Of a stretch of 64,000 bases of DNA, positions 42,421 through 54,219 are shown one piece after another. The DNA is taken from contig NC_066851.1 in assembly GCF_001640805.2 (NCBI RefSeq), positions 1,372,971-1,436,970 on the forward strand, given 5' to 3'. Source of the stretch: Lates calcarifer (taxonomy: Eukaryota > Chordata > Actinopteri > Centropomidae). Below the pieces are notes generated by a model, which did no database searches, was not told the DNA's origin, and saw nothing but the letters and a program-made list of their open reading frames with translations. Each line of letters starts with the position of its first letter. The first letter of the stretch is position 1. The position numbers were made by a program, and so were the translations under genes.

Positions 42421-45145
42421 AGATATGATACAGCACTCTGAACATCAGGGATGAAGAGTGAATCCACCAAACTTTGTCCACATTTTTTTCACCTGAGGTT
42501 TGTCTTTATCATGTAAATGCACTGCAGATGTCACAGTCAGTGTAAGTTTATTTTGCACAAGAATATAGTAATGTTAGAAAGAAAATATGGATGCATGCTG
42601 ATGATCATGTACTAGGTCAGATTTTAACCTGCCCAAATCAAAAGAGGAAACAATTTAAAATTCTGACAGGTTAGTTGACTGAAGTGACAACAAAAGAACT
42701 ATTATTCTCATTTGTTATTGGCGGTATCTACCCATGCAGGTCATTTTAAGAAGTTTTAATAGATTTGAGATATTTGTTTCCAAAATTTCTATTTCTCTCT
42801 AAAGCAACTTCACACTTATTTGTTTGATCTCTTATCTGATCTCTAGATGATTCTGGCTGTGGTCAAAGTTGAAACAAACTTTCTACCAGAGAGGAAGTTT
42901 GCTCTTTAAGATTCAGACTGATATTTGCAGTCCAGATTTCAAAGGTCATTCAAAGGTCAACAGTTGCCCTGCAAAAACTCCATTTAGCTGATTAGAGTAT
43001 AGCTCATAATTTCAATTGGCAGATGTTTTGTCTTCTGAGGATTCTTTTGTATGAAAATAAGTTGTAAAGATATTGCATGTCCCTAGAATATCGTCCAGTG
43101 TCATTAGTGCTAGAGACCACTGGCACTTCAGGGCTGTGATTCTGAAAGGCTTTAACTGACAGATAGGCCTTTGTGATACAAGCACAGTGAAGAGCATGGC
43201 ATGCTGCAGTAATGACAATGGAAGCATACAGCAGCAGTGGTAGCCAGTGAAAGACTTTCTTAACATGTCTTAACATGAGGGTTGCTGACCCAGGGTGGCA
43301 ACACCCCCTGTTGGAAGTGAGATGTCACACATCATTCATCAGATACAAGGTGTTTTCTCCTCTGCCCCATGCCCCAAAACCTTTTTTTTTTTTTTTTTCT
43401 ATGGTAAATTTGAGTTTTTGTTGTAATAAAGCATGACAATACACTTGAAGCAGATATCAGTAGAAGAAGGTTTTTGACCAACATAAACAGCAACATTGCT
43501 CCTCTCTAAGGCCTAACAAGCAGCAACAGAAGTTCAAACAAACCCTCTTTTTGCAAAGTAGGAATAACTGCTTGGAATCTGATGTAAATGTTATTTATTT
43601 GTTTTTTCCCACTGGGTTGCTCAAAGTTACATTGATTCATGAACATGTGGCATGAATGTTTCACTAGACACAGGTGGAAACCAAACAACTCACATCTAGT
43701 AGTTGCACTGGCTACACCTGTGTTCACACTGAGATGGTTCCATATGATGGCACAATGTACATATAAAGACTATGTGAAACTGTGGTTAAATTGCTAGCCT
43801 GGAACAAAAAAAGAAAGAAAGAATCTTTATATCTATGTATCTGCAAACAGTTAAAATGAGGTTTCATTGCAATTTGCTATGTAAAGAGGAATGTTACAAA
43901 TCCAGATATGAGTTTTTCTAGGCAAAGGTGCTGGAAGTTTTAAACACTTTTTTTAGTCCCTCTTGGCAGAAAATGACCATCTGTGAGCTGTTGTTATGGT
44001 TGCTGATCAAACAATGACTCAGCATTACTAGGTGCTAAGTTTTTAGTTTGTAACTTTGCAGTCATGTTGTTTTAGACCCAGCTAGTCCTGTCAGTATTGG
44101 TTCTACATAGATTTAAATTTAATTCTGAAATTATTAGTTAGTATAATGGTGTTCCCAAACATAAAAAGTATATACTTAAGCTTCATGTTCTTACATAAAA
44201 CTGTCTCATGTCCTCTATGTCTGATTTTGTAAAATTAAATCAAACCCCTTTTTCCCCATATGCTCCTTAGATCAACCAGAGGAGAGTTCAGTTCATTTGG
44301 TTGTGTCATGCATACCTATATCCATTCCAGGTTGAATTAAGTGACTGCTGGCCATTGAAGCAAAAAATTAGCCTGCTGGCCCACTGAAAGTTCAGCAAGG
44401 ACGGGGGAAGAAACGGAGGGTCACATTTCTCTAACCATGTACTCCTGCTGAAAATGAGTCAAGCTGCCAGCAGCATTGACAAAGGCCAGAGAAGAAAGGT
44501 AGGTTTTGTTATTTCAAGAGCTTATGACAGCCCTGCATTTTCTCTAACTGAGAAATACACTATCAAAGAGTTACCCTGTCTCATGAGGTAATATACTCAC
44601 ATTTCATAGTTTTTGTTTAATCTGTTTTGTGTGCAAAGTTTTTCTATTGTGCTACATGAACTAACTGCAGCATACAGATAACATCATACTGTGTGTCATT
44701 AGGTTAATTGAAAAATCAGCCTGCCTTTTGGAGACATGTACTTTTGTTCAGCTTATTCATTTATTCCACTCAGTTATAGAGATAAATACACTAGAAAAAA
44801 CAGAGGAGAAAAAACTAATTGGAAACAAATATGTTTTTCTTGGGTTTGGGTGTGTTGTATCTTAATTCAGTCAATTCTTCTAAAGGTGGATATTGTATAC
44901 ATCTTTAATATACATTTAATTATTCTATAATTGTATCACCTTGGGTATATTAACCCAAAGCAAATGAAAATCACCTGACTTTGGAAGGAATTAAGACGGC
45001 TATGATTCTGTGATGTAATTCATTTTCCAATAGATTTTTTTTAAATGAAACATGAGAATGAATAATGTACATTTGAAAGTGATGTGTTCCATTACAGTAC
45101 ATCTTGTGGAATTCAAAAGGAGAATTCGATTTAAATTTCTTGGGT
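42421..45145. other. Intergenic, nothing recognised
   Basis: AT-rich over 2.7 kb. A T18 run lies at 43382-43399. A repeat-free block at 44270-44500 ends with a good splice-donor-like AAAGGTAGGT. No gene can be supported. Confidence 0.45.
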
Positions 45146-45149
45146 CGTG

Positions 45150-45177
45150 CCTCTCTCTCTCTCTCTCTCCCTCTCTG
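45150..45177. repeat. (CT)n microsatellite
   Basis: About thirteen CT units with one CC interruption, followed by TATATATACATATATA. Confidence 0.9.
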
Positions 45178-45409
45178 TTATATATACATATATAACAGCA
45201 AAGCAAACTATAAGTGGGAACTTCTGCAACAGTATTGGGACAAACCTTTCACACTGATGTTTAATTGTAGAAAAAATACCACGTTTATTTTTGGCTGCTG
45301 AGGTGTCAAATATTTACATATACAATTTTGCATTTAAGAGTCCATGATTCATATATGTATGTACAGAAGTGGTGGCTTGATAAAAATGGTTGTCCATATT
45401 TATTTATTT

Positions 45410-46270
45410 TAGCAGATAAGGAGTCCTTCTATGCATGACCTCTTATCTCTCTCCATAGAGGAAAATACAGCTGCAGATAAGGCAAAGGATGCAAAAGTTT
45501 CAATTTGTGTGCATGATTTGAAGTCTAAAATCTCCCGCTGTCACTCCCAGATACCTCCTCAGATGTACGTGACCGTCTCTTATCAGCCCTGGTGTCGGGG
45601 GTCATGAGATAACCAGCAGATTGTATACCAGGTGTTTTTAGTTCATCACCCGGAGGATTTTGATACTCTCATCTCCATAAACAAGTAGCAAACTCCCAAT
45701 GCCTCATCTCAGTAAAGCAATTACTGTGAAATTTTCGAAGTGATGGCCTGCCAATCAAAACTTCTCAATGAGTTTATTTTGCTGCTATTTTGTTGACACT
45801 TGCCTTTCAAAAGCGTTCACACTGCATTTTAAGAGAAAAGTAGTTTAATATCAAGACATGAAGATGTTCTTCAAAGCAAATTTATTCAGAGGGAAATTTC
45901 CTTAAACTGTTGACAGTCGGTGCAACACAGATCAAGGAAATCATTTGCATAACGGGTGCAGTTAATAAATTGACGAGTATCCATGCACTGTCTATGCACA
46001 TCACTTGGGTTAAACTGTCGACTGACACATTTGCGCTAGAGTCCACTAAAGAGGCCCCATTATTAAAAACTCAGCTGGTGTCTGCACTTTGGTCTCTTAC
46101 TCTCTAATACACTGAGAAAGATCAGAAACTTGCTGTTGTCGTCAGTGGGCCACCTCTGCAGCTGGCCCAGTGCCTTTAGATGATTCACCCCATTAAGGAG
46201 CCAATCAGGTATAATGAAGCACGGGGCAAACTCGGTGGCAGAGCTGGATAAATAATTCACTGGGACTTGT
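45410..46270. promoter_or_regulatory. Candidate enhancer with a GATA-site cluster
   Basis: Five WGATAR-type sites fall in 200 bases: AGATAA at 45414-45419, 45475-45480 and 45607-45612 on the plus strand, and TTATCT at 45443-45448 and CTTATC at 45579-45584 for the minus strand. The rest of the block is repeat-free, with ATTTGCATAAC (an octamer-like word, about 45940), CAGTTAATAAATTGACG and the near-palindrome CAGTGGGCCA/TGGCCCAGTG (about 46145-46174). GATA factors bind such clusters in blood, endoderm and heart enhancers. The link to any gene is unknown. Confidence 0.45.
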
Positions 46271-47084
46271 CATCCTTCTCCCATCGAGGTGCTGCATTCA
46301 CAGAGGAGCAGCAAGACACATGAAGACTTTCTGGGGTGGAGAAACTCTGCAAAGCTAGTGACACCCCCCCACTATCCACCCTTCCAAATCACCAAGGTCC
46401 ACCTCCCACATCCTTCCCTTCCTTACTTCCTCCCTCTCCTCCTCCCCTCAGTTACCCCCTCATCCTCAAATCAAACAGCCATCCCAACCCCACCCCTCAT
46501 TCTCCCCACCTGTCAGACATTGGGAGATAGAGAAATGGAGCCGACACCACTTCGTTACTAAGCCTCTCACTTGGTGGTTTCAAACAGATCTCAGCTAATG
46601 AGGGAGCATTTAGAAACTCAGGAATGCCGACATCTAGAAGAGGAAGAAGTCTGGGGGGGTTGATGGTAGGCTACTGTACAGCAGTGGTTGCACACACATA
46701 CAGCACACACATTGCAACATACAAATCTGCTGTATCCTTACACCTTCTTTCGTGCATGTGAAACGTGCACACACATGGATAGCATACACTCACCTGTACA
46801 CACTCCTCAGCTCTGGGTTGTCAGCGCAGGTGAACAAAGTGAATAGGATATGTGACTGACAATAAAGATTTCTTTTAACATCAGTGAGAGGAGGGCGGGT
46901 GGGTGGGGGTGTCTGGGTAGACAGGCTGCAGAAGTTCGCATTACTCTGGGGGACCCGTCGACTGCATATGCCATCTTTAATGACGAGGCCTCGCCAAACT
47001 GGCACCCAGTCAGCCAACCAGGAGAGTGCAAAGTGAGGGAAGATACCCAGCAAACCTATTATTTTCAAACCTCCATCTTTTTTT
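46271..47084. other. Intergenic with C/T-rich tract
   Basis: C/T-rich from 46360 to 46510 (CACCCCCCCACTATCCACCC, TTCCTCCCTCTCCTCCTCCC), then mixed. Frames here (46289-46561, 46790-47239) are compositional artefacts. Confidence 0.5.
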
Positions 47085-47170
47085 CCTTCCTCTTTACCAC
47101 CCACAACCCCCCATCCCATCTCCCACCAACCCCCACCCCATCCCCCACCCACCCCACCACCACCATTTCC
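47085..47170 (-). repeat. G-rich tract on minus strand (potential G-quadruplex)
   Basis: The plus strand CCCCCATCCCATCTCCCACC and CCCCCACCCCATCCCCCACC gives more than eight runs of three or more G on the minus strand, with 1-6 base spacers. This satisfies the usual G-quadruplex pattern several times over. Confidence 0.7.
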
Positions 47171-47480
47171 TTTAAATGTGAGTTTTAATAGACACCGCTG
47201 AATTTCTGCAGCCGTCTCCTTAAAGTTTAATTCGCCCACTTTTCTTTCAATCCTGCATCCCCATTATGGAGCTGCGACGGCAGCTGCAAACAGGGCATTA
47301 TTATTTCATATTATGAAAACATTCTTTTTAGATGAAGGGAAGGGGAAGGAGACAACCGACTATGGCAATATTTTCATGGAACAGTTATAATGGCAGGTTG
47401 GGAAGTGAGCAAGAGAGGACCCACTTTTTATATGACGCTAATATCCTCCACGTTAAGTGGGTGGCAAGGCTTATTTACTG
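47171..47480. promoter_or_regulatory. Candidate conserved non-coding element
   Basis: Repeat-free block with AAAGTTTAATTCGCCCAC, CCCCATTATGGAGCTGCGAC, GGGCATTATTATTTCATATT and GACGCTAATATCC. Homeodomain-like cores in balanced sequence next to a G4-prone tract. Inferred only. Confidence 0.35.
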
Positions 47481-48195
47481 TATTCAAGAGTTTCAGTATT
47501 TTTCAGTGTTTGTGTGAAAAGTTGGTTGGAGGTGATTTGAAGGTGAATGTGTGCAAAAAGTGGATAAAGTTTGTATCCCTGGCCATGGATACCAAGCTCT
47601 GGCTTTGTTATCCCCAGCTAGGGAGCCTTTACTGTATTTTTTTTTTCTTTTTGCTGTTGCTTTGTAACATGGATGACCAATAAAACAACAAAAATTTGTC
47701 TTTGCCATCGCCTTTGTTACTGCCATGAGTGGGTTCTGATCTGGTGTATCAGGCCTTCTAAAACTGCCATTACAAAAATAGTTACAAACAGCACTTTCTG
47801 CTCCATGTCTGCTATGTTAAAGGCTTTATTAAGGCTTTATTAAAACTATTTGGTTAATATCAGGAAATTATCGTGGTCGTGGCCACACACGTGTATGTGG
47901 AAAAGCCACCCCCCCCAAAAAAAAGAAAATAAATAAATAAATAAATAAAATAAACACACCTGATTCAAAAAATATATGGATAATCTGAGCAGACCCAAAT
48001 ACAACATGAACACCAACACTGGAAGCAGCACAATTCCCTACCAATTAATCAAGAGCCATGACTGAAAAGAGCGGCAATACCTGCTCTTTCTCTTGAACAT
48101 CACAGCTCACATTTTTTTTCCTACATCAAAAGAATTTTGATGATGATGGCGCATCACGTGATCAGAGCTGAATGCACGTCTGCTCAGACTTAATG
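47481..48195. other. Intergenic with (AAAT)n
   Basis: No gene. (AAAT)5 lies at 47927-47950 after a C8A8 junction. Mildly repetitive; nothing else is recognised. Confidence 0.45.
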
Positions 48196-48199
48196 ATGG

Positions 48200-48610
48200 A
48201 CAATACTGATACTGCCCATGGCATCACAACAGGATGCTTCCTGATCTGACTGAATATAGTTTGGACCAGGACCAAGCCAGGTCCTGGGCTGGCTCTTAGA
48301 TACTAGGAACATGAAACTTGTCATTACCAGAGAATGATTCCAAATGAATTTGCCACCAGGTCAGGTCTTCAGTTTGATCAATACTGTGGTCTATGGTAAG
48401 GTGCTGGAAAACCAATGACCACATTTTCTTGTAGTTTATTGTGGATATTCATGTTCCTCAGTGGATAAATCATAACATTTCATCAGACCAATGTTTTCAC
48501 TAATCAGACTTGGTAGATGGCCATAAAACTTACTGCACCCTAGCACTACCCTCAGAACAAACTTTATGTTTTTGTCTCCACCACTGTCACGCATCTAAAA
48601 CAAAGAAATA
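48200..48610. repeat. Diverged teleost dispersed-repeat fragments
   Basis: GTTTGGACCAGGACCAAGCC, TAGTTTATTGTGGATATTCA, TGTTCCTCAGTGGATAAATC and CCATAAAACTTACTGCACCC recall the fish repeat that often accompanies the GCTAAC-type repeat. Low certainty. Confidence 0.35.
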
Positions 48611-48679
48611 ATCATGTATCATTTGTATGGACCAGCAATTTTCTGTCATGGATATGACAGCCACCTGGCTGGCATGGCT

Positions 48680-49870
48680 TTAGATTGATTATGACGGAAG
48701 TAATCAAGATGGCAAGGTCAGCATTGGCGTCTAACCCCAAAGTGCTCCCCGGCAACCTCTACAAGAACTGTCATCTGGTGCAGAAGCTACAATGGGGGCT
48801 TACAAAAACAGCATGGAAAAAGCAGTGGATTACATCTGAATGGCAGCAAACAATTGGAGCATTCATTTTCAAAGAGCAGAACTGCCATACCTTCAGCCAG
48901 TTCAGAAGCAGCCTTGCTGAATTTGTAAGAAAAGATGTTCTTCTCCTTTCTGGCAAGGAGAATCACCAACCTCCTCATAACAAATTGATAGAGACACAAG
49001 CTGGATTGGGGACAAATCCATTGCACGAAGAGAGAGAAGAGTGACACATGATGTGGCTAGTCCTTACCAACACATACTGCTTGGTGCTGCAGAAGTTATT
49101 AGATTTTGCCAAAGAGTATTCTCAGGCAACATTTGAAATGCGCAATTACTATGGGGTGTGCCATCTCTCCTATCTTATTCTTGGCAGCTTTTGGCAGCCA
49201 AGAATGTAGTTGGGGGCATAAACCTACCTACCGTCAGATGAAAGGCTCCCTCCATGAGTAGCAACATCTACGATATCACAAGCATTCTTAAGACTGCTCC
49301 ATGCATGGCAAGCCCTGATCAGCCGACCACGAGTATAAATTAGGATTAAGACTGCAAAGTTGAGAAGCATCTCAGTAAGGAAAGGGGTGCAGCAAGAGAA
49401 GGCCGTCTTTGTTGCTGGAGGAGAGACCATTCCACTGGTGGCCAAAGCTACTGCAAAGCCTGGGGAGGCAATACACCACAGACCTGTCTAACAGACAGAT
49501 GGGGAAATTAGCCCAGTAACAGCTCACAGAGGCCCTGGTAAAGATCAATCAAAGCCACTCCGCGGCAAGTATAAAGTGTGGTGCTACCAACATACACTAT
49601 ACCAATGGGGAATAAAGCCACTGAATATCTGTGAAATTCCCACATCAGTGGTCATCAGGAAGGACTACCTAGCCTACATATGAAAGAGGTTGGCTGGGTT
49701 TGTGCTGCAGCATTTCAGATGCAGGCTTCTTTGGCTGGAACATGCTGGAGCGCCCTATGAAATACATCAGTCTAGGGTACAGGCAAGAGGAGTGTGAAAG
49801 TCCCCACACTGGCTGTGGAAAGCACAGGCTGAGTGAGGGTTGAAAAACTAGAAATGCATCTGTTGAAGTG
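48680..49870 (+). pseudogene. Non-LTR retrotransposon remnant (R2/NeSL-like type)
   Basis: The frame at 48685-49044 reads LYKNCHLVQKLQWGLTKTAW, KKQWITSEWQQTIGAFIFKE and FSQFRSSL, the start of an RT domain (family: VYKNCPLVLKLLWxLxxxAW ... WxxAxxxFIPKE ... FRxIALLN). Further text is scattered over frames: GCAISPILF (for GCxISPLxF), LQSLGRQYTTDLSNRQ (for KSLGRWY...L) and FGWNMLERPMKYISLGYRQE (for GLFGxxxLxLPxxSISLGYKQE). The element belongs to a large fish LINE family distinct from the one at 16.6 kb. At least eight stops or frameshifts and internal deletions make it dead. Clade assignment is from memory. Confidence 0.72.
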
Positions 49871-50155
49871 ATTACAGTTGAGTCAACACTCATGTTGATA
49901 GCCACAGATATATTAGTGCATCAATCTTACTCATTACACCTTTAAATTATCTGTGTCCCACCTTTAAAATATTGCTGTGATGTCTGATTTGAAGTTATGT
50001 TCTGGTGGCATCATCAGTTTATGGCTCAGAATAGAACAACTATGGTATGCACTCCCACCAACCTAGAAATACAAATAAGCATGAATGCACTCTAGCTTTC
50101 CAGCAAACGCTTGTTGGTCACTCTCTCTCCAATTAGTAATTAAAACATTCTTATG
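49871..50155. other. Intergenic, nothing recognised
   Basis: AT-rich spacer. Confidence 0.4.
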
Positions 50156-50159
50156 TGCA

Positions 50160-50420
50160 GGCCTCTATTTATAGGCCATCTCTTGCCAAATAGCAGATCT
50201 CTGCGCCAGGATCAGGCAGAAGCAGAGTGTGAGGTGAGCAGGGAGCCCTGGCCACTTGATAGAGAGTGTTATAGTTTGTGAATAATTAACTGATTAGCCA
50301 AACAGCTTGTAATGGCTTTTCAAATGAGCAGGTCAAATGATGTTGAAGTGGTGTCGTTAAACTCACTGCTGCTCTCACACTGACAGGTTTTCACGGCTTA
50401 CTTTGTGTAGTATATTTGAC
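50160..50420. promoter_or_regulatory. Candidate enhancer with MEF2-type site
   Basis: Repeat-free block with a perfect MEF2 consensus CTATTTATAG (50165-50174), AATAATTAACTGATTAGCC (about 50281-50299) and a nuclear-receptor-like AGGTCA (50330s). The regulatory role is inferred. Confidence 0.35.
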
Positions 50421-51240
50421 AGCTGTATGAAATGTTGTTTTGTTTATAATTATGCATTTTAATAAAAAACAGTAAAAAACGATTTTCTTTCATCGTTGTC
50501 CATGGGATGAGTGGCTGCTTTGTTCAAAGCAGTGAAATATACTAAATTCACTGATAGTATACAAAGCAGAGGACGTTACTTGTGAATTCACACATTCAGC
50601 ATTTCTTTCATTGGTTGTCCTGGAGAAAATAAATATGTTCCTAAGGTTTAATGTCCGTATTCCAAAACAAAGCAGCTCCACTTCAGGGGCTGCTTTAAGA
50701 AATTGAACTTCTGTTTTTTTCACAAAGTAGAACAACATTAATGTTGTAAGGACAGAAAAAGTTGCAGCTCCCATGAAAATAACTGCAAGTGCAACAGTGT
50801 GGTTGTAGGGAAAGTCTAAAGCTTCACATGACTTCTACTTGCTGGGGCCATGTTTAAGTTAATGGTTGTGAACATAAAGATGTAAGTGTTAGGGAGAGGG
50901 GCTTTTTCTCCCCTCCTCTTTGTTTTTTGGAATAAGAGGTCATTGAATGAGGTCAGGATGTTTCGCTAGATTATAAAACATGTAAACAAGTATCCTATAT
51001 ATACTGAAGTTTAGAGCTGTTAGGGAGAGAGATCCATATTGGCTCAGATCCTCTCACAGGCTACTGCAGTGCTTGTGCTTTATATACAAGAAAGACAGTG
51101 TCAGCGGAGATCTCTTCATCATCTTCACATCATCACCATCGAATATACCACACAGACATTTAAACTCACCATAGCCACTACACTCATTCATTCATGCAAT
51201 TATCTAATCAGACAATCATACAGCAGTAGATAGAGGTCAA
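50421..51240. other. Intergenic, nothing recognised
   Basis: AT-rich; the minus frame at 50490-50774 has no domain. Confidence 0.45.
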
Positions 51241-51245
51241 CAGTC

Positions 51246-51515
51246 ACATCAAACATCAGAATAGGGAAAACTGTGATCTCAGTGACTGACCTTTGCACAG
51301 TTGTTGGTGCCCAACAGGCTGGCCTGAGTATTTCATGCACAACAGTCTTTAAAGTGTACTCCGAACGTAAAAAAACAAACAAACAAAAACATCCAGTGAC
51401 ATCCTGTGCAGTTCTGCAAATGGAGATGAGAGTGGACAGAGTAGAATGTCCTAGTTGGAGCTAACAGAAAGGCTACGGTCACTCAGATAACTACTACTTA
51501 CAACTAAAGTGAGCA
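51246..51515 (+). pseudogene. Tc1-like transposase N-terminal fragment (second copy)
   Basis: VVGAQQAGLSISCTTVFKVY resembles the family text IVGARxAGLSIS...TTVSRVY. It is followed after a CAAA-rich insertion by KHPVTSCAVLQME and, in another frame, matches to LVxADRKATVTQITTLY (CGGTCACTCAGATAACTACT). Same family as 23948-24255, more decayed, with part of the HTH deleted. No catalytic region. Confidence 0.65.
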
Positions 51516-51519
51516 GACA

Positions 51520-52085
51520 GAAAAAAATACCTTAATATGGCTTTAGAGCTGTAGTATGTATCCCTTTTGACTTTTGTATAGACAATTTATAGACAAAAAA
51601 ATGTTTTCTTGCTTCCAGTCTGTGTGTTAAGCTTTTAATGTGTAACATGGTAAATGTGTTTTCACATACAATGCAACGAAAAGAAAGAATGTGAGAGTGC
51701 AAAATACTTTCCCGCGAATATACAAGAGCTGAAGATCCACCACGGCTGGTTGTGGACGTAAAACCCCCCACCAATTTTATGCCGCATAATATTCATATTA
51801 TAAAAGTACTCATAGCAGAAATACAAAACAGTTCGAAAAAATTAATTGACATGCAAATTAATTGTAGGAAAAAAATACCCTCAGTGAGAAAAGACCTTAA
51901 GGCGAACAGGCATGTTTCTCAAAAGCTTGAACTGTAACTTTCAAAAAACTGTATTAGTTTAAGACCAAATAGTGACGTTATGTCTCCACAGATCTTCAGC
52001 TGGAAGTGGAGGAGGGAAACTATCTGGATGCTTTTGATGTATTGCAGAATATGTGTCTCATCTCTCCTTTAAAACCTCTTTTGCT
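51520..52085. other. Intergenic, nothing recognised
   Basis: AT-rich; frames at 51532-51937 have no domain. Confidence 0.45.
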
Positions 52086-52104
52086 GTCACACACACACAC
52101 ACTC

Positions 52105-52440
52105 ACCTCCTCTTCTGTGAGAGTGGTAATCAGGCTGGATGGCTGATTCTTTTCATAAATTTTAGTATCTCCTTATTTCAGGCTTTGCTGCCTCTCTGCT
52201 GCCATTAGTGCCCTGCAGGCGACAGAGCCATCTCCCTTGCACGCCACTCCTTTTATGAGGTTTGCCTTCGCTCACAGCGTTACTGCCTGCCGGGCTCTCA
52301 CGTACACACCAAATCTGTCATTCCTTTGTCAGGATGCCTCCCCTCTTGACGTTTATTTTTTATTCTCTAACAGATATATCATCTTTTTTAAAGAGGCTCT
52401 CTGTTGAACTGAACTTTGATAAAGTGATACCAAAATCTGC
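52105..52440. promoter_or_regulatory. Candidate conserved non-coding element (weak)
   Basis: After a short (CA)n at 52089-52102, a repeat-free block with GTGGTAATCAGGCTGGATGG, TGCCATTAGTGCCCTGCAGG and GCTCACAGCGTTACTGCCTG. The case rests on composition only. Confidence 0.25.
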
Positions 52441-52770
52441 TGTAGTCTAACAACACACACATTTTATGGAGTCTGGGGCTGGGGTGTTTGATTTGGAGGA
52501 GTCATCTTGTGAATGATGGACTATGAGTCAAATGCTGGAGAGGAGAAATTTAAGGATGCAGGAAATTTTGTTTGCCTAATACAACATGATCCAAGCAAGG
52601 ATGTTCAAACACCTGTGGTATTAAAGGTTCAGCATGTGTATCCTTATATATGTGAGAGAGCAGTTCTAAACACATATTTAACCCCATGTGTATTGTCATC
52701 AAATAAAGTTTGGGAGGTTTACCTGAAATTATGAATCCATGGATGGCCTTAGCTTGCTAAACCCAAAAAT

Positions 52771-52772
<2 letters not shown>
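52441..52772. other. Intergenic, nothing recognised
   Basis: Short frame 52513-52734 has no domain; nothing supported. Confidence 0.4.
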
Positions 52773-52860
<88 letters not shown>

Positions 52861-52865
52861 TTTTT
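52773..52865. repeat. (TA)n, (TG)n and poly(T)
   Basis: About 23 TA units, four TG units, more TA and then about 24 T. Highly slippage-prone; assembly length may be unreliable. Confidence 0.95.
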
Positions 52866-52869
52866 CAGT

Positions 52870-53305
52870 TTATGACATTGACACATTTATTTTCACTGTT
52901 TGCAGTATTTCCTGTTTTATTTTGGTATCATTGCTTTTTCTTCTTATTTCAAATCCTGCTCCCTGTCCTTGTGTGTCTCCTGTTGCTGTGATTGTCTGCC
53001 CCACCTAATGTGTTGCACCTGAGTCTCACTGTTTGCTCTCTCCTAGTGTATTTGGTCTCCCTCTTCCCTCTGTGTTAGTTTGTTGTTTGTAGTATACCAG
53101 CCATTATTCCTAGTGTTAAGTCTTTCTGCTTTATTTACACCATTAGCAGTTTTTTGATCTTGCCTCTGCTCCTACCCTTTTGTCTTCTGTCTGCCTTCTG
53201 TCTTCCAGTGTGTTTTTGACTTCCTGTGAATCAACCTGCTTTTCAGTAAAGATTCTGATTCTTGAGTCGTGCTTTTGAGACCTTCGTCTTGTGGTTTACC
53301 AGATG
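52870..53305 (+). repeat. LTR-like dispersed repeat (possible gypsy solo LTR)
   Basis: Pyrimidine-rich sequence with CACTGTTTGCAGTATTTCCT, CTGTTGCTGTGATTGTCTGC, TGTATTTGGTCTCCCTCTTC, TGACTTCCTGTGAATCAACC and TGCTTTTCAGTAAAGATTCT recalls the LTR end region of fish gypsy-type elements (words such as CAGTAAACCTGCTTTTG). No internal coding or second copy is nearby. From memory. Confidence 0.35.
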
Positions 53306-53700
53306 TTACAAGATATCAATTTGCTAAATTGATAACAGAAAACACATAGGTCTAAAAATCGTGAAATTTGTAGAGGATGGAATATAGTTTGTCTGTATGA
53401 AGATCTAAAAGGTCAGAGGATTATGATAATCAAACCCAGAAGAGCAGGATACTGACTGAACTTCAATGCTTAGTGCACACATGAGGTCTCAGCCTAGTAG
53501 GGTTAACAGGGCTTACACTGGAAAGAATAAATGATGGTTCAGTCTACAATCAATCTGGGATGCTTTGAAATCTGTTGTTAGCTATGAATATTGTCGGTAT
53601 GTGACAGCTGGTCGTTGTTATCATCTGTGTCTGTTTCTGTGTTTGTGTCTGTATGCTTCTCAGTGCTCTGAGCAGCCTCTTCTCTCTCCTATGACTGAAT
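53306..53700. other. Intergenic, nothing recognised
   Basis: AT-rich; nothing supported. Confidence 0.4.
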
Positions 53701-53703
53701 ACA

Positions 53704-54216
53704 TTGGAATCCTGGAGAGTGCATAGAGTCCTTCAGGTGGCAAAGATTCCATTGGAACTTACTTGTCTTGGTTGGGCCCACAGGTGGGATAGTCACACAC
53801 CATATGTCCATGGCCCTTGTGCTAGTTTAGTCTGTTTTGTTCAGTATTGCTCTTTTGGTCTGTGTCTGTGTGTGGTCAAAATCCACCTTATTTCTTTCAG
53901 CATGCACTGTACACATGTAGGCATTACATGGCTTTTCAGGCAAGGATGGAGACCATCCACAAGGTATATGGAGCATTGTCTGGATTGGTGCCAGAGTGAG
54001 CTGCAAAGACAGTTTCCAGAGTATGATAATCAGCAGTTGCCTCACCTTCCTTTTTTAAGTGTTGTGGATATCAGGCCATCAGATTCTAAGGGGGAAGGCA
54101 ATGCACATGGCACTATAAAGGGTATTCATCATGCTTGTGACCCACTGGTACTGTGGTGGACCAAATACTGGGTTGAATGTTGGCCCAGTGGATTTCAAAA
54201 CACCTACAAGGGTTAA
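53704..54216 (+). other. Unexplained 170-codon open frame
   Basis: The longest plus-strand frame outside known elements. It opens MESWRVHRVLQVAKI and has a hydrophobic stretch (SLVCFVQYCSFGLCLCVVK, about residues 41-59) and later SELQRQFPEYDNQQLPHLP. I recognise no family. TG/CA is plentiful where CG would be expected, suggesting old CpG-decayed GC-rich DNA such as a repeat. There is no obvious promoter, Kozak context or splice sites. It may be a chance frame in a decayed element. I do not claim a gene. Confidence 0.2.
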
Positions 54217-54219
54217 GTT

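Noticed and set aside
42126..42422. Frames on both strands in the purine-rich tract
   Set aside because: Strand-biased composition removes stop codons. No domain or splice context.
46790..47239. 149-codon minus-strand open frame
   Set aside because: Its Gly/Trp-rich middle comes from the C-rich tract at 47085-47170. No domain, and overlapping frames exist.
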